Positions 43,980 to 55,730 of a stretch of 64,000 nt of DNA are shown here, piece by piece. The stretch comes from Proteles cristata cristata (taxonomy: Eukaryota > Chordata > Mammalia > Carnivora > Hyaenidae). Position 1 is the first letter of the stretch. Each line of letters starts with the position of its first letter. Location: the NCBI GenBank assembly GCA_017311185.1, contig JAESUZ010004534.1, positions 2,294,001 to 2,358,000 on the forward strand. Direction: 5' to 3'. The position numbers and the translations under genes were made by a program. A model generated the notes under the pieces. That model was not told the origin of the DNA, searched no databases, and worked only from the letters and a program-made list of their open reading frames with translations.

Positions 43980-45144
43980 CTACACACTCGCTAGACTGAT
44001 GATATAGGCACTTCAAGAAGTCCTAGATGGCAATAGCACAGTTTGGAACATCTTCAAACCCAGAGGCAGCTCCAGAATTGGCCTGAAATCCAAGCTAGAG
44101 GTGAGCCACTGGGTGGGAAAGTTTGGGTAGATGAATTGCTGTGCAGTTGGTTGAGTGAAAAATACACTTACCTCGTGGTTTGTTTCAGGTGCTAATAGGG
44201 TGTCTGATGGAGACTGCACAAGAGACTAGAGCTGAAAACACTTACAAGTAACCCACTGTCATCACTCCTAGTTAAAATCTCTTCTCCTGTTGTAGTGGGA
44301 TGGCAGATGTCCCTTTCAAGATTTGAGCTTGTCGGAAATATTGTGACTTCAGAATAGTTAGTATAATTAGTAATTAAAGGTAGTTGTTGCTTTAAAATAT
44401 ATTTTCTTAGAGAATATTTTAAGGTCTTTTGGAATAGATTTTGGAAAAGTCACTGAAACCTGGCAAATGCCAAATCCTTCAGAAATAAGAGAAGCAAGGA
44501 AGCCTTACCTCTGCCAAAGAGGAGACTGCAGGCCAATGTCCTCAAAACACTATGAAAACATTGTTATCAAAGCAACAAGGTAACATGAATACATGGAAAT
44601 ACGCTGAGAAATATAAATCACACTATTGCCAAGAAGTGTTTAGGATATCAAGAGCAAGGCTCTGGTGATAATTTATCACCAGTATGAAATTCTTAAATAA
44701 TGGGTATTACACCTTTTAAATGACATTACAATTATAATTACTATTCTAAAAATGAAGGATAAATCATGATTTCTCAAGGATTTGACCTTGAGAAATAATT
44801 GAACATCTTTGGAGAGCTTCCATATTTGTTGTATAACATGTTTGGATTGCATTCAGGTTCGACAATGTTATTGAGAACCTAGTGTATGCAGGTGCTTTTA
44901 ATATGTTTTAAAATGTCTATTTTAATAATGTTTATTAATTTTTTAAGTATGCTAGCATGGGAGAATAAACATAGTTCAGCGATAGCTTGGGTCCTATTTC
45001 TCCACTGGTGTCAGCACAAGACTGGAGACCAGCCCAAAGGTAAGATTAGACATAATCACATTGGGAGATGCTGGTCTGGACAGCTGCCTCTTCCTAATGC
45101 CATACTGCTACAATTATAAAATATATTAAGTGCCACTCTTGCAC
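43330..45144. other. Low-copy DNA with a CA microsatellite
   Basis: No gene recognised. An antisense open frame at 44013-44219 lacks domain or splice support. The CA repeat at 43936-43977 is listed separately. Confidence 0.4.
43936..43977 (+). repeat. (CA)n microsatellite
   Basis: An uninterrupted AC/CA run of 42 bases. Confidence 0.98.
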
Positions 45145-45155
45145 TAATTTAAGAT

Positions 45156-45375
45156 CCTTTTTTAAATTAAATTTTATTTTTTTAATGTTTATTCCTTTTT
45201 GAGAGACAGAGAGAGACAGAGTGTGAGTGGGGGAGAGGCAGAGAAAGAAGGAGACACAGAATCCAAAGCAGGCTCCAGGCTGTGAGCCCGATGCAGGACT
45301 CTAACTCACGAATTGCAAGATCACAACCTGAGCCAAAGTCAGATGCTTAACCGACTGAGCCACTCAGGTGCCCCA
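45156..45375 (-). mobile_element. Feline SINE, antisense, older
   Basis: Body with a small internal deletion (CAGGCTGTGAGCCCGATG) and head ending CACTCAGGTGCCCC. Perfect 11-bp TSD TAATTTAAGAT at 45145-45155 and 45376-45386. Confidence 0.95.
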
Positions 45376-45418
45376 TAATTTAAGATACCAATAAAGAGAC
45401 TAAACATAACATATTTAT

Positions 45419-45631
45419 TTATTTATTTTTTATTTATTTCTAGGAGAGAGATAGAGAGACAGCGTGAGCAGGGGAGGGTCAGAGAGAGAGGGAGTCACAG
45501 ATTGAAACAGGCTCCAGGCTCTGAGCTGGCAGTCAGCACAGAGCCCGACACGGGGCCCGAACCCACGAACCGTGAGATCATGACCTAAGCGAAAGTCGGA
45601 CGCTTAACCGACTAAGCCACCCAGGCGCCCC
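45419..45631 (-). mobile_element. Feline SINE, young subfamily, antisense
   Basis: Near-consensus copy with the GGCAGTCAGCAC marker and perfect 18-bp TSD TAAACATAACATATTTAT at 45401-45418 and 45632-45649. It lies 43 bp from the preceding SINE. Confidence 0.97.
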
Positions 45632-45779
45632 TAAACATAACATATTTATATTAGCATTAAGTTTTCCCATAAAATAACAATAAGCAGTTAAAATACAGGA
45701 ATAATCAGTCAATGGTAAAAATAAGGAAGTGAAAATTGATAAAATACTTAGGAATATTTTTAAATTAAACTTATGTCTT

Positions 45780-46039
45780 GGGTCCCTTGGGTGGCTCAGT
45801 CGTTAAGCATCTGACTTCGACTCAGATCATAATCTTGAGGTTCAAGAGTTCGAGTGCCACATCAGGTGAGCTCATGCCCTGCTTCGGGTGAGCCCTGCTT
45901 CTCTCTGTCTGTCTGTCTGTCTGTCTCTTTCTTTCTCTGCCCCTCCTGGGATGCACGCTCTCTCTCTCTCTGCCTGTCTCTCTCTCTCTCTCTCTCTATT
46001 TCTCTGCCTCTCACTCACTGTGCCCTCTCTAAAAAAATA
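45780..46039 (+). mobile_element. Feline SINE, sense, expanded CT body
   Basis: Head GGTCCCTTGGGTGGCTCAG, an inserted partial repeat around 45862-45895 (CATCAGGTGAGCTCATGCC), then (GTCT)n and (CT)n expansions and a short A-tail. 9-bp TSD with one mismatch at 45771-45779 and 46040-46048. Confidence 0.88.
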
Positions 46040-46048
46040 TTATATCTT

Positions 46049-46354
46049 CTTTAAAGAAACCTGTAACATTTACAGTCACCTATAAATGATGAATAGTGAT
46101 TGTTGAGAAGACTGAGCAAAATGCAAATTCCTGTCACATTATAGATTTAACACACTCGAAGTCAATTTATGGTGTGTAATTATACTATAATTCTTAAATT
46201 TATTTGGAAGAATTAGCAAGTTACTATAATGGGAAATTACAGAAATCAAACCTGAGATTGTCCCAAAATTTCTAAATTTTCAATAATTCTATAAAATACA
46301 CTTAAATCTGGTTAGAAAAATAGAACTAAATTGTGTCTTAGGAAAAGACACTTT
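46049..46354. other. Unassigned AT-rich DNA
   Basis: Nothing recognised. Confidence 0.45.
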
Positions 46355-46359
46355 GAAGT

Positions 46360-47910
46360 TAAGATGGTAGAGCATCATGGAGACCCTGATCTTGTCTCCT
46401 CCCTGAAATGCAACTAGATCAGCACCAAACCATTTTTGAACACTTAGGAAATTAATCTGAGAATTAATAAAACAATCTGCATAACTTGAGCCACAGAACT
46501 TGACAGGTACACTACACAGGGAGAAAAGCTATGGAGGATAGAGAGCAGTTTTTGCAGAAAGAAGAGAGAGAAAGAGAAAAGAGGATAGTGCAGCACATCA
46601 GGGTCATGCAAGAAAAGCACTCTCCTGGAAGTAGTTGGAGGTAAAGAGACAGAAAGAGTGAAAACACTGACACGGGACTGAGCAAGAAATCTATTCCTCA
46701 AAACCACTGGCAGGAAGAAAGGAGATCTTCCAATACCATCTGGATTCTATAAACAGTGGCACATAGAGTCTAAAGTTCTGGACTTCAATGCTTGGTGGTG
46801 TTCTGGTGAGGAAGTAGGGCATATCCCTAGGAGCAGGCAGTAGGATCTGAAGGGTCGGCGGTGCCACACGGAGAGAAGTTGTTCTCCTGCTTAAAGTGCA
46901 TTTGGTAGAAGCCATATGGACTCACCACAGGCAGAGGTCCCAGGGGATTCCAGAGAACAGCCATGTTTGTTGGTATTGGAACAAAGATGCCAGAGTGCAG
47001 TGAAACCTGGTGCCAGCTGTGTGTTCTGATTTGCCATATCTGAACCTCTGAAGGTGTAAAGTCATATGAACATTTTCTGGGGCAAGCTGACACCCAGCCA
47101 TTGCTCAGTGAGACCTTTGTCCAAAGAGTTGGCACGGATCCAAGCTGCAGGGTTCTCTGAAGTGTGGGGTTTTGAAACACAACCCCATCTGAGATAAAAC
47201 TCTGGAGGGAGGTGCCACCTGGCAGGCAGACAACTTGACATGGACAGAGTAGGGGCAGGGAGTGGACAGAGGCCAGAGACAAAGTAGGGGTGCTTGATTG
47301 CCAGTCCAGGAGAGTGCAAAGTTCCTGTGCCAGAGACAAGGGACCTGGGTGAATCCATTTTCACTTCTCCCCAACGTGCACATGTGTGCGCCAACTGATA
47401 CACCCCAGTAAGCTAAGCAGCGACACGTAGTAGAGAAGAGAGCCATTACACCAAGCCCTGACCAACTGCACCTTCCAAACACATCCCCTAGAAGATGAGA
47501 ACAAGTCACACTGCCTGCTTAGTGTATAGACAACAGAGGGCTTCATAGCTCTAGAGGAAGCTCTTGTAAGGGGAAAAGTGGATGTAACTACATTCGGGTT
47601 TCATTCTGTTTGCTGGTTCATATTTTTGTTCATTTTCTTTACTTCTGCTTTTATTTAAACTGTCTTTATTTTCTTTTTTTTTTGTTTTTTTTAAATATTC
47701 TATTTCATTTTCTTTATTTTGTTCTATTTTATTATATAATTTTAATTTTTATATCTTTTCTCACCTTTTTTTCCTTTTCTTTCTCTTTTTTCTCTATTCT
47801 ATCAAGGATCTTTCAATAAGCAGACCAAAACACACCTAGGATCTACCTTCCTTTGATTTCTTGTTTTGCCTTTAACTTCTTAATTTTTATTTTGTACTTT
47901 ATTTTTTTCT
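46360..47910 (+). mobile_element. Isolated L1 5'UTR, sense, no ORFs
   Basis: It starts AAGATGGTAGAGCATCATGG, followed by a carnivore L1 leader of a different family from the two large L1s (GTCTCCTCCCTGAAATGCAA, ACTTGAGCCACAGAACTTGA, GGTTGTT-like and AGTGCATTTGGTAGAAG blocks), then a T-rich tract (47590-47815) and CAAGCAGACCAAAACACACC-like text (47818-47842). It ends before ORF1. Antisense open frames of up to 170 codons across 46827-47509 are by-products of the GC-richer leader. Confidence 0.7.
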
Positions 47911-47986
47911 TCAGATCTTTTCCGTGTGAGATATGCGGGCGAGTGCAATGTCCGGAACTCCCTACTTCTCCACCATCTTGCCCCCT
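47911..47986 (-). mobile_element. Inverted L1 5'-terminal fragment
   Basis: CTTCAGATCTTTTCCGTGTG through ACCATCTTGCCCC matches 12063-12140, the first 80 bases of the full-length antisense L1, in the same (minus) orientation. On the minus strand it begins GGGGGCAAGATGGTGGAGAA. Confidence 0.8.
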
Positions 47987-48904
47987 CACCAGCATGTATT
48001 ATCGTCTTAAACTCATTCTCTCAACAATGCTTTATATTATCTCTGATTTATTTTATTTTTGCATTATTATTACATATATCATCTCTGATTTATTTTATTT
48101 TAAATTTTACATCATTTGGTTTACATATAATTGGGATCTTGAGCACCACAAATTTCATTAAGTATATTTTATGATATGAATGTATTTTACTGACATGTTT
48201 CTTTAAAAATTCTTATCAGACGCATCTACCTAATCTTCCCTATTATTTTAATGCTGGCATAGTATTACACTATGTTAATCCTCTGCATTATTCCTCTGTT
48301 GTTGGACATTGAGAAGGGTAACACTATGTCTTCACTATAGATAACACTGTAGTAAACCAATCTGTATAGATTTTCTTCTGCATTATATAATTATAAAGTC
48401 ATATGTATATTATTTATTTAAATCAGTTGAATTGCAAGAGAAAAGTATACATTTTTCTTTGTATTTTCTCTCTTCCAACTCTTATTTCATAGACCATCAT
48501 CCTAAAAACTTTAATGTATTCCTTTTTGCAATGTGCTTATTTTTAATTTAGAGAAAATTAATTTTCTCATAATATTCAACTAAAATCTTGATTGGAATTT
48601 CATAAGTTTTTACTGTTGTAGCTGTGCTGCACAAACACTGATCTGTAGTGTTTTCTATTAAATATTTAAATTTAATTTTTAATATTTATATTTAATATGC
48701 TAAATATAAATATTAAGATATTTAAATATATTTAATATTTAATATTTTGTTTTAATTTTCCAATGTGAATTTTTTAAATACATGGTTATTTGTGAAGATA
48801 TTTTCTAATTTGTAAACATATGAGATAGTTTAGTTATTCCTATGTTTTAGAGTTTTGTTGTTGCTGTTGTCTTCTTGTGCCTTATTTATTTATAGAATTT
48901 ATGT
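47987..48904. other. Very AT-rich DNA
   Basis: No gene. A strong inverted repeat at 48679-48716 is listed separately. Parts near 48180-48360 resemble very old LINE 3' sequence. Confidence 0.4.
48679..48716. repeat. Perfect 16-bp inverted repeat, 6-base loop
   Basis: TTAATATTTATATTTA, spacer ATATGC, then the exact reverse complement TAAATATAAATATTAA. It lies within a run made almost entirely of A and T. Confidence 0.97.
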
Positions 48905-48969
48905 AATTTTTAAAATTTAGACTTTAAATTTTTGAGAAGTTTTAGGTTCACTACAAATTGATAGGAAGG
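48905..48969 (-). mobile_element. Old L1 3'UTR fragment, left part
   Basis: TTTTTGAGAAGTTTTAGGTTCACTACAAATTGATAGGAAGG is the antisense of an old L1 3'UTR and resumes after the SINE (text given in two parts: GAGAAGTTTTAGGTTC and CAAATTGATAGG). Confidence 0.6.
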
Positions 48970-49190
48970 GGTCACCTGGGTGACTCAGTTGGTTAAGCAT
49001 CTGACTCTTAGTTTTGGCTCAGATCATAATCTCATGGTTCATGAATTCAAGCCCCGCTTTGGGCTTGGGATAGCACAGAGCCTGCTTGTGATTCTTTCTC
49101 TCTCTCTCTCTCTCTCCCTCTCTCTCCCTGCTCCCCCCCCACACACTCATCCTCTGTCAATATAAATAAACTAAAAACAAAACAAAAACA
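48970..49190 (+). mobile_element. Feline SINE, sense, inside old L1
   Basis: Head GGTCACCTGGGTGACTCAG, (CT)n body, A-rich tail. 15-bp TSD with one mismatch (AAATTGATAGGAAGG) at 48955-48969 and 49191-49205. Confidence 0.93.
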
Positions 49191-50100
49191 AAATTGATAG
49201 AAAGGTACAGATGGTTTCCATATACCCTCTGGCCCACACATAAAGAGCCCCATTATCAGCTTCCCCCCCTCCAGAGTGGTATATTTGTTATAGCTGATGA
49301 ACCTCACTGACACCATAATCACCCAAATCCATAGTTTACATTAGGGTTCACTCTTCTTGTTGTATATCCTATGGGTTTGGAAAATGTATAATGACATATA
49401 TCCACCATTATAGCACCATACAGAGTATTTTCATTGCCCTAAACATCTTCTGTGCTCCATCTGTTCATGCCCTCACCCTGTCCCCTTACTCCCAGCAATG
49501 ACTGACCATTTTACTGTCTCATATAGCTTTCCGTTTTCTAGAATGTCATAGTTGGAATCATACAGTAAGTAGTCTTTTCAGATTGGCTTCTTTTCACTTA
49601 GTAATATGCATTTTAGTTTCCTCCAAGATTCTTCATGCCTTGACAACTCATTTCTTTTTATAACTGAGAAGTATTTCATTGTTTGTATGGACTGCTATTT
49701 ATGTATCCTTTCACCTGCTGAAGGACATCTTGGTTGCCTCTAAGCTTTGGCAATTATAAATAAAGCTGCCATAAATACCCATGTGCAGGTGTTTGTGTGG
49801 ACACAAGTTTGAGTCAATACCAAAAACTGTAACCACTGAATCATATTGTAAGAGTATTATTAGTTTTGTAAGAACTGCCAAATAAAGGGGCTGTCCCAAT
49901 TTGCATTCCCACTAGCAATGAATGAGAGTTCCTGTTGCCCCACATTTTCGCCAGCATATGGCATTGTTAGCATTTTGGATTTTGGCCATTCCAATAGGTT
50001 TGTAATGATGTCTCATTGTTAAAATTTGCATTTCCCTGACAACATTTGATGTGGAATATCTTTTCATATGCTTACTTGTACTCATTTTCAGTGCTCTGAA
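49191..50100 (-). mobile_element. Old L1 3' end, antisense
   Basis: Long antisense match to an old mammalian L1 3'UTR and ORF2 end: TTCACTCTTCTTGTTGTATA, TAGTTGGAATCATACAGTAA, AAGGACATCTTGGTTGCCTC, CATTCCCACTAGCAATGAAT and GATTTTGGCCATTCCAATAG. Confidence 0.8.
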
Positions 50101-50320
50101 TTGGCTGCTCAGTTTTTTATTTCTGGAATCTATAGTTTTCTTTTGTTTCTCCAGTTTCTTTAGGGTCAAACTTTGTGGAGGAACAAATAAAATAGTGTTT
50201 AATTGGTGTTCCTTTTTCAGCACAAAACTAACCAGCTTCCAAAGGTAAGTTTAAAAAAATGTTAGTGATCTTTGATATACCAAAATGCTTTCCAAATTGA
50301 ACATATAAATTTACTATTTT

Positions 50321-50528
50321 TAATTTTTATTTATTTCTAGGAGAGAGAGAGAGACAGCGTGAACAGGGGAGGGTCAGAGAGAGAGGGAGGCACAGACTCT
50401 GAAACAGGCTGCAGGCTCTGAGCTGGCAGCCAGCACAGAGCCCGACGCGGGGCTCGAACCCACGAACCTCGAGATCATGACCTAAGCGAAAGTCGGACGC
50501 TTAACCGACTAAGCCACCCAGGTGCCCC
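50321..50528 (-). mobile_element. Feline SINE, young subfamily, antisense
   Basis: Near-consensus copy with GGCAGCCAGCAC at the marker and perfect 15-bp TSD TAAATTTACTATTTT at 50306-50320 and 50529-50543. Confidence 0.97.
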
Positions 50529-50543
50529 TAAATTTACTATTTT

Positions 50544-51614
50544 ACAACTGATGCTACGGTACTCTGGATTTAATATACTATTGACTAGCTTTTGGAATCA
50601 TGTTGCATTTTCAAATATATACCTTATATATTATACCTCATTTTTAACTTGCATTCATTTCAGTACTAGCAAAAGCCAGCAATGTCTAGCATGTGTTTAT
50701 TATTTGCATGTCCTCTTGAGTCATTTTACTGTTCATGTTCCTTGTATTTACTAGCATCCTGATGCTGTTGTTATTATTGGGAAGAAATATTGCATGTTTC
50801 TCAGATATTCTATTTCTTTGATAGTCATAGGGAAAAAAAGAAAACATTTTGAAATGTTATGAACTCAAATGGAAGATTAAGGAAACCAGACCTTCTGTCT
50901 GTCAAGAAGCCAGGAGTGAGGAATGTGATATTTTAATCATTGAAATCACATATGCTTCTGCATCCACAAGGTGCAAACATTATATATAGTTTATTGAGTG
51001 CAGAGCCTAGTTTCTGGGTTAATGGTGTTTTTGTTCAGAATAGAAGCTAAAACACTGGGAGTTCCTACTTTCTCGTAGTCTCACTTTACTTGGTGTGAAG
51101 TTGGCACTGGCGCATCTGTCAAGTACAACAGATGTTGTCGGGAACAGAAAATTCTTTGCAACCAAGTTTCAATCTGCTGTTTGCATATGCTACTGAGCAC
51201 ATAGATTGTAGTTTCATTTCAACAGAAGAAAGAACATTTATTTCACCTGCAAGTGTATTTCCTCTTCAGCTCCTAGAGAAAGGATAAGGGTTGATTTTCC
51301 TATTGCCATGCAAGGAAATATAAAGAGAACGATTTCCACAAGAAATCTATAGCCCTAAGTGTTTCCCTCTAAGATATGATGTTAATATGGATTTTGTAAA
51401 CATAGACAGCATTGAGCACATGAGCGGCCTCTTAAGAATCATGGAGGCAGAGTTGTGTAATAACATGGCTTGTTGTTACATGGTTTTGTGGTGCTTTCAA
51501 GTCAAATATATAGATAAAGCCTCATAGCTTCAAATGGATGTGTCTATGGCACTATCTTTATTGAGCAGCTGTGTCACACTTTGGGAAGGCCATAACACAA
51601 TATTTTTCCTTCTG
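50544..51614. other. Low-copy DNA, possibly conserved
   Basis: Repeat-poor and less AT-biased between about 50880 and 51500. No exon was recognised. Confidence 0.4.
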
Positions 51615-51902
51615 TAAAGTAGTCTAGTGGTTGCCAGAGGGGTTGGGAGAGTGGGGAATGGGCAAAGTAGGTGAAGGGGAGTGGGAGATACACAGGCCTC
51701 CAGTTATGGAATGAATAAGTCAAGGAGATAAAAGATACAACATAGTCAATGGTATTGTAATAGTATTGTATGGTGACAGATGGCAACTGCACTTGTGGTA
51801 AGCATAGCATATTGTGTAGACTTGTAGTGTCACTATGTTGTGCACATGAAATTAATGTAACATTGTGTAACAACTATACTTCAATTTAAAAGAAGAAGAA
51901 GA
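51615..51902 (+). mobile_element. L1 3'UTR, sense
   Basis: AGTGGTTGCCAGAGGGGTTG, GTATGGTGACAGATGGCAAC and AACAACTATACTTCAATTTA are the sense 3'UTR of an older L1, ending in an (AAG)n-like tail. Confidence 0.75.
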
Positions 51903-52000
51903 AGCCTAGAATTATGGATAAAAAAGGAGGAAAGAATAGAATATAACATATAACATATTCTATCTAGTAAAATATAAATGATATCATGTTCTTAATATTC

Positions 52001-52225
52001 TTTTTTTTTTTTAATTTTTTTTTAATGTTTTATTTATTTCTAGGAGAGAGAGAGACAGCGTGAGCAGGGGAGGGTCAGAGAGAGGGAGTCACAGACTGAA
52101 ACAGGCTCCAGGCTCTGAGCTGGCAGTCAGCACAGAGCCCGACGCGGGGCTCGAACCCACGAACCGCGAGATCATGACCCAAGCGAAAGTCGGACGCTTA
52201 ACCGACTAAGCCACCCAGGCGCCCC
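52001..52225 (-). mobile_element. Feline SINE, young subfamily, antisense, no clear TSD
   Basis: Close to consensus, with GGCAGTCAGCAC marker and head ending CCACCCAGGCGCCCC. Left and right flanks (TTCTTAATATTC and TCTACTTTCTGG) do not form a convincing duplication despite the young appearance. Confidence 0.95.
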
Positions 52226-52314
52226 TCTACTTTCTGGTACTTACATTCTAATCCCCTAAGAGCTAAGAGAGAAACCAGATGGGTATGAATCATTACAACT
52301 ATAGTTATTTTTTG

Positions 52315-52546
52315 TTTTCATTTTTTATTGTAGTAGGATATATAACATATAATTTGCCACTTTAACAATTTATAAGTGTGCAGTTCAGTGGCATTAGCTT
52401 ACATTTACAATGTTTTGCAACCATTTCCACTATCTATTTACAAACTTTTGTCATCCCTCCAAAGAGAAACTCTAACTATTAACCAATAGAGAAACTCTGT
52501 AACTATTACCTCCTCTCTCCAGCCCCTCGTAACCTCTAAACCACAA
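52315..52546 (-). mobile_element. Old L1 3'UTR, left part
   Basis: TTTATTGTAGTAGGATATAT and GTGTGCAGTTCAGTGGCATT match the antisense L1 3'UTR. The Tigger element interrupts it at a TA. Confidence 0.75.
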
Positions 52547-53371
52547 TAAAACCTTGGATTATGAATAACTTGTTCTGCAAGATGAGCAAACATTTCTAAT
52601 AAATTTTAACTTGATAAATGAGCGGTCTTGCAATACAAGTAGTACATGATACTAAATATCACAGGTTCCCAACTGAGTCAATGTTCTCTTTCTCTCTCGC
52701 TGTGGATTTGTAGGTGATCATCTCCCATGCTTGGATGCTCGGTCTCAGGCTGTGATGTTTTCCAGAAATCAGTGATTTTTCAGAATGTCAGAAGGTGCCT
52801 GCAATTGGTTTTGTCATTTCAAAGTGCCTATAGACAGTCCTTTGCTTTTATACAAGAGTAAGCTTAGGAATGCTTTGCTTCATTCTAGGTCAGGCTGCCT
52901 GCAGATAGAGACCCTTTCCTCTGCTGCCTTATTACCAGTTAAATTAAATAGAGTATAAGACTGTATTACTACTATACTGTAGTCAACATCCATGCAAGGG
53001 TATACAATGGCCCCCATGCAGAAAGAAATTCAATTGAGCCAATAGATAGCAGTGGTTCTGTTAGTGATAGCAAAAGTCATCTTATGCAATACCTTCCTCT
53101 CTCTTGTCTCCCCAACACCAGCCACAAAGGTTTTCAAAGGTAAATGCAGGTGAATTTGTTTATTTTTATTTATATTTTGTATTTTCTTTATTATTTTGTA
53201 TTACATTACAGTATTACAATCATTTTTATGAGAATATTTTGGGGTTGTGGAACAGTCATCTGAGTTTCCATTATTTCTTATAAGGAAATGGGGAAATTCA
53301 CTTTGATATACAAGTACTTTGGATTACAAGCATGTTTCCAGAATGAATTATGCTTGCAAACCAAGGTTTTA
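52547..53371 (+). mobile_element. Tigger-family DNA transposon inside L1
   Basis: Terminal inverted repeats: TAAAACCTTGG at 52547-52557 and its reverse complement CCAAGGTTTTA at 53361-53371, each including the TA target duplication. Internal text (CTAATAAATTTTAACTTGAT, AGTGCCTATAGACAGTCCTT, GATTACAAGCATGTTTCCAG) fits a carnivore-type Tigger non-autonomous element. No transposase frame survives. Confidence 0.85.
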
Positions 53372-53690
53372 CTCTGGTTTCTACGAATATCTATTCTATA
53401 TATTTCATATAAATGGAATCATATAATATTTGTGTCTGGCTTTTTTCAGTTAGCATGTTTTCAAGGTTCTTCCATTTTGTAGCATATATCAGAACTTCAT
53501 TCCTTTTTAAGGATAGGTGTCATTATGTCTATATATTTATTTATCTATTCAGCTATTGATTGACCCTTCAGTTGTTTCCTCCTTTGACTATTTGACTTTA
53601 ATTGTTGACTGTTGTGAATTATGCTGCAGTGAGTGAACATTGGCATGCAAACACCTGAGTCCTTGTTTATTCTGTTTTCTTTTTTCTATG
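53372..53690 (-). mobile_element. Old L1 3'UTR, right part
   Basis: Continuation after the Tigger element: ATATAAATGGAATCATATAA, AAGGTTCTTCCATTTTGTAG and GTTGACTGTTGTGAATTATG. Confidence 0.75.
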
Positions 53691-54364
53691 TTTTGAAAGT
53701 GCTGAGGTGCTCTTGATCTTTATTAAATTCTTCCTAATCTGAATCAGTAATCTTAAATTCAGGCCCATTCAGATGAAACCAAGCCTGTATTTTGGTAACT
53801 ACTTATACTATGTATCTGTTAGCATTTAGTTGGGTCCATGATATGACCACTTTGTAGAAGCCGATCATTTTTCTACAAAGTATGGCACACCTGTACATGA
53901 TCACAGGTGTCCTGCTGATAAGCATAGAAGCTTTGAGTCTCTTCTTAACTACTTAGCCTTTTTTGGGCCAGAGTAATGCAGAATCAATAACCCACATTAC
54001 CAAGCAAACATACAAACATGAATATGCTTAGAGACCTCTAGTCCCCTTTAAAAATCTTCATAGCATGGTTCTCTGAGACAGGAAGTCTCCCATTGGCCTT
54101 TTTAAACTCAACGATTCTTGTTATTGTTTATCCTACTTACCAAACTTGGATGAAAACTAGTGTTTGCATTGCTAAGCCCTACCTTTCACAGTGTGTTGCT
54201 ACAACATTTTTATTTTGAATAGCCTTAAATGATTCTTCAAATACCCATTCTCTCTCTCTCTCTCTTTTTCTCCCCCCTTCATTAAAAGAGGTTTATCAAG
54301 ACCTCTACTTGCCAATATTTCTTTAACCTTGAGTTTGTGGTATATGTAGACAATGACAACCACC
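53691..54364. other. Unassigned DNA with a short (CT)n
   Basis: (CT)n near 54250-54266. No gene recognised. Confidence 0.4.
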
Positions 54365-54545
54365 ACCATAATGAAACTAGCTAATATATGATGAGTGCTT
54401 ATTCTGTTCTTTTCATATATTGGTACATTTAATCTTCATAAAACCTGTAAGAAAGATACTGCTTTTATTACATTTTACAGACAGGCAGGCTGGTGCCCTA
54501 GTCCCCAGTTTTAACCAATACACTAGACCTAAACTTCAAAATCCA
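54365..54545 (+). mobile_element. MIR SINE
   Basis: AACTAGCTAATATATGATGA, GGTACATTTAATCTTCATAA and ATTACATTTTACAGACAGGC follow the MIR order. Confidence 0.7.
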
Positions 54546-54569
54546 CTTCTTTCCCCAAGCTCTTAAGAA

Positions 54570-55730
54570 TTAAGAGAGATGCAGACTACATCAAAATAAA
54601 AAGCTTCTGCACAAGAGAGGAAGCAATCAACAAAACCTACAGAATGGCAGATGTTTGCAAGTGATATATTTAATAAAGGTTAGTGTCCAAAATCTATAAA
54701 GAACTTCTAAAACTCTACACCCCAAAAACAAATAATCCAATTAAAAAATGGGCAGAAGACATGAATAGACATTTCTCCAAAGAAGACATTCAAATGGCTA
54801 ACAGACAAAAGATGTTCAACATTACTCAGCATCAGGGAAATTCAAATCAAAACTACAATGAGATATCAACTCACACCTGTCAGAATGGCTAAAATTAGTA
54901 ACAAGAGAAACAATAGGTTTTGGCAAGGATGTGGAGAAAAGGAACACTCTAACACTATTGCTGGGAATGCAAACTGGTGCAGCAATTGTGGAAAACAGTA
55001 TGGAGGTTCTTCAAAAAAGTTAAAAAGAACTACCTTATGATCCAGCAATTTCACTCGTAGATATTTACCCAAAGAATACAAAAAACATGAATTCAAAGGG
55101 ACACCTGCATCCCTATGTTTATAACAGTATTATCTACAATAGCCAAATTATGGAAGCAACCCAAGTGTCTATCAACTGATTAATGGATAAATATGTGGTA
55201 TATATGTACAAAGGAATATTATTCAGCCATAAAAAAAGAATGATATTTTGCCAATTGCAACAACATAGATAGAGCTAGAGAGTATAATGCTAAGTGAAAT
55301 AAGTCAGTCAGAGAAAGATAAATACCATACAATTTCAATAATATGTGGAATTTAAGAAACAAAAGAAGCAAAGGAAGAAAGAGATAAACTCAAGAAACAG
55401 ACTCTTTTTAATAATTTGTTTTAAATGTTTGTTTATTTTTGAGAGAGTGCAAGCAGGGGAGGGATAGAAGAAGGGGACAGAGGATCCAAAGCAGGCTCCA
55501 TGCTGACAGTAGCAAGCCCCATGTGGGGTTTGAACATACAAACTGTGAGATTATGACCTGAACCGAAGTTGGATGCTCAACTGACTGAGCTACCCAGGGC
55601 CCCCAAAATATTTGTGATGAGCACAGGGTGATGTATGGAAATGTGGAATCATTATATTGTACATCTGAAACTAATATAACACTGTATGTTAACTAGCCTG
55701 AATTAAAATTAAAACTTAAAAAAAAAAAAG
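54570..55730 (+). mobile_element. Older L1 3' end, sense
   Basis: ORF2 C-terminal sequence in broken frames ([19 protein letters not shown] at 54683-54892), 3'UTR ending GTATGTTAACTAGCCTGAAT and an A12-type tail (55718-55729). A SINE lies within its 3'UTR at 55420-55604. Strongly 5'-truncated. Confidence 0.85.
55420..55604 (-). mobile_element. Feline SINE, antisense, older, inside L1
   Basis: T-rich tail side, GA-rich body, diverged head ending GAGCTACCCAGGGCCCCC. Short imperfect flanking repeat (ATAATTTGT/AATATTTGT). Confidence 0.88.

Noticed and set aside
44013..44219. 68-codon minus-strand open frame with protein-like composition
   Set aside because: No homology I recognise, no splice pair bounding it, and a length expected by chance in 64 kb.
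46827..47509. Overlapping minus-strand open frames up to 170 codons
   Set aside because: They lie antisense to an L1 5'UTR in its GC-richer part. No domain, no start context, mutually overlapping frames.
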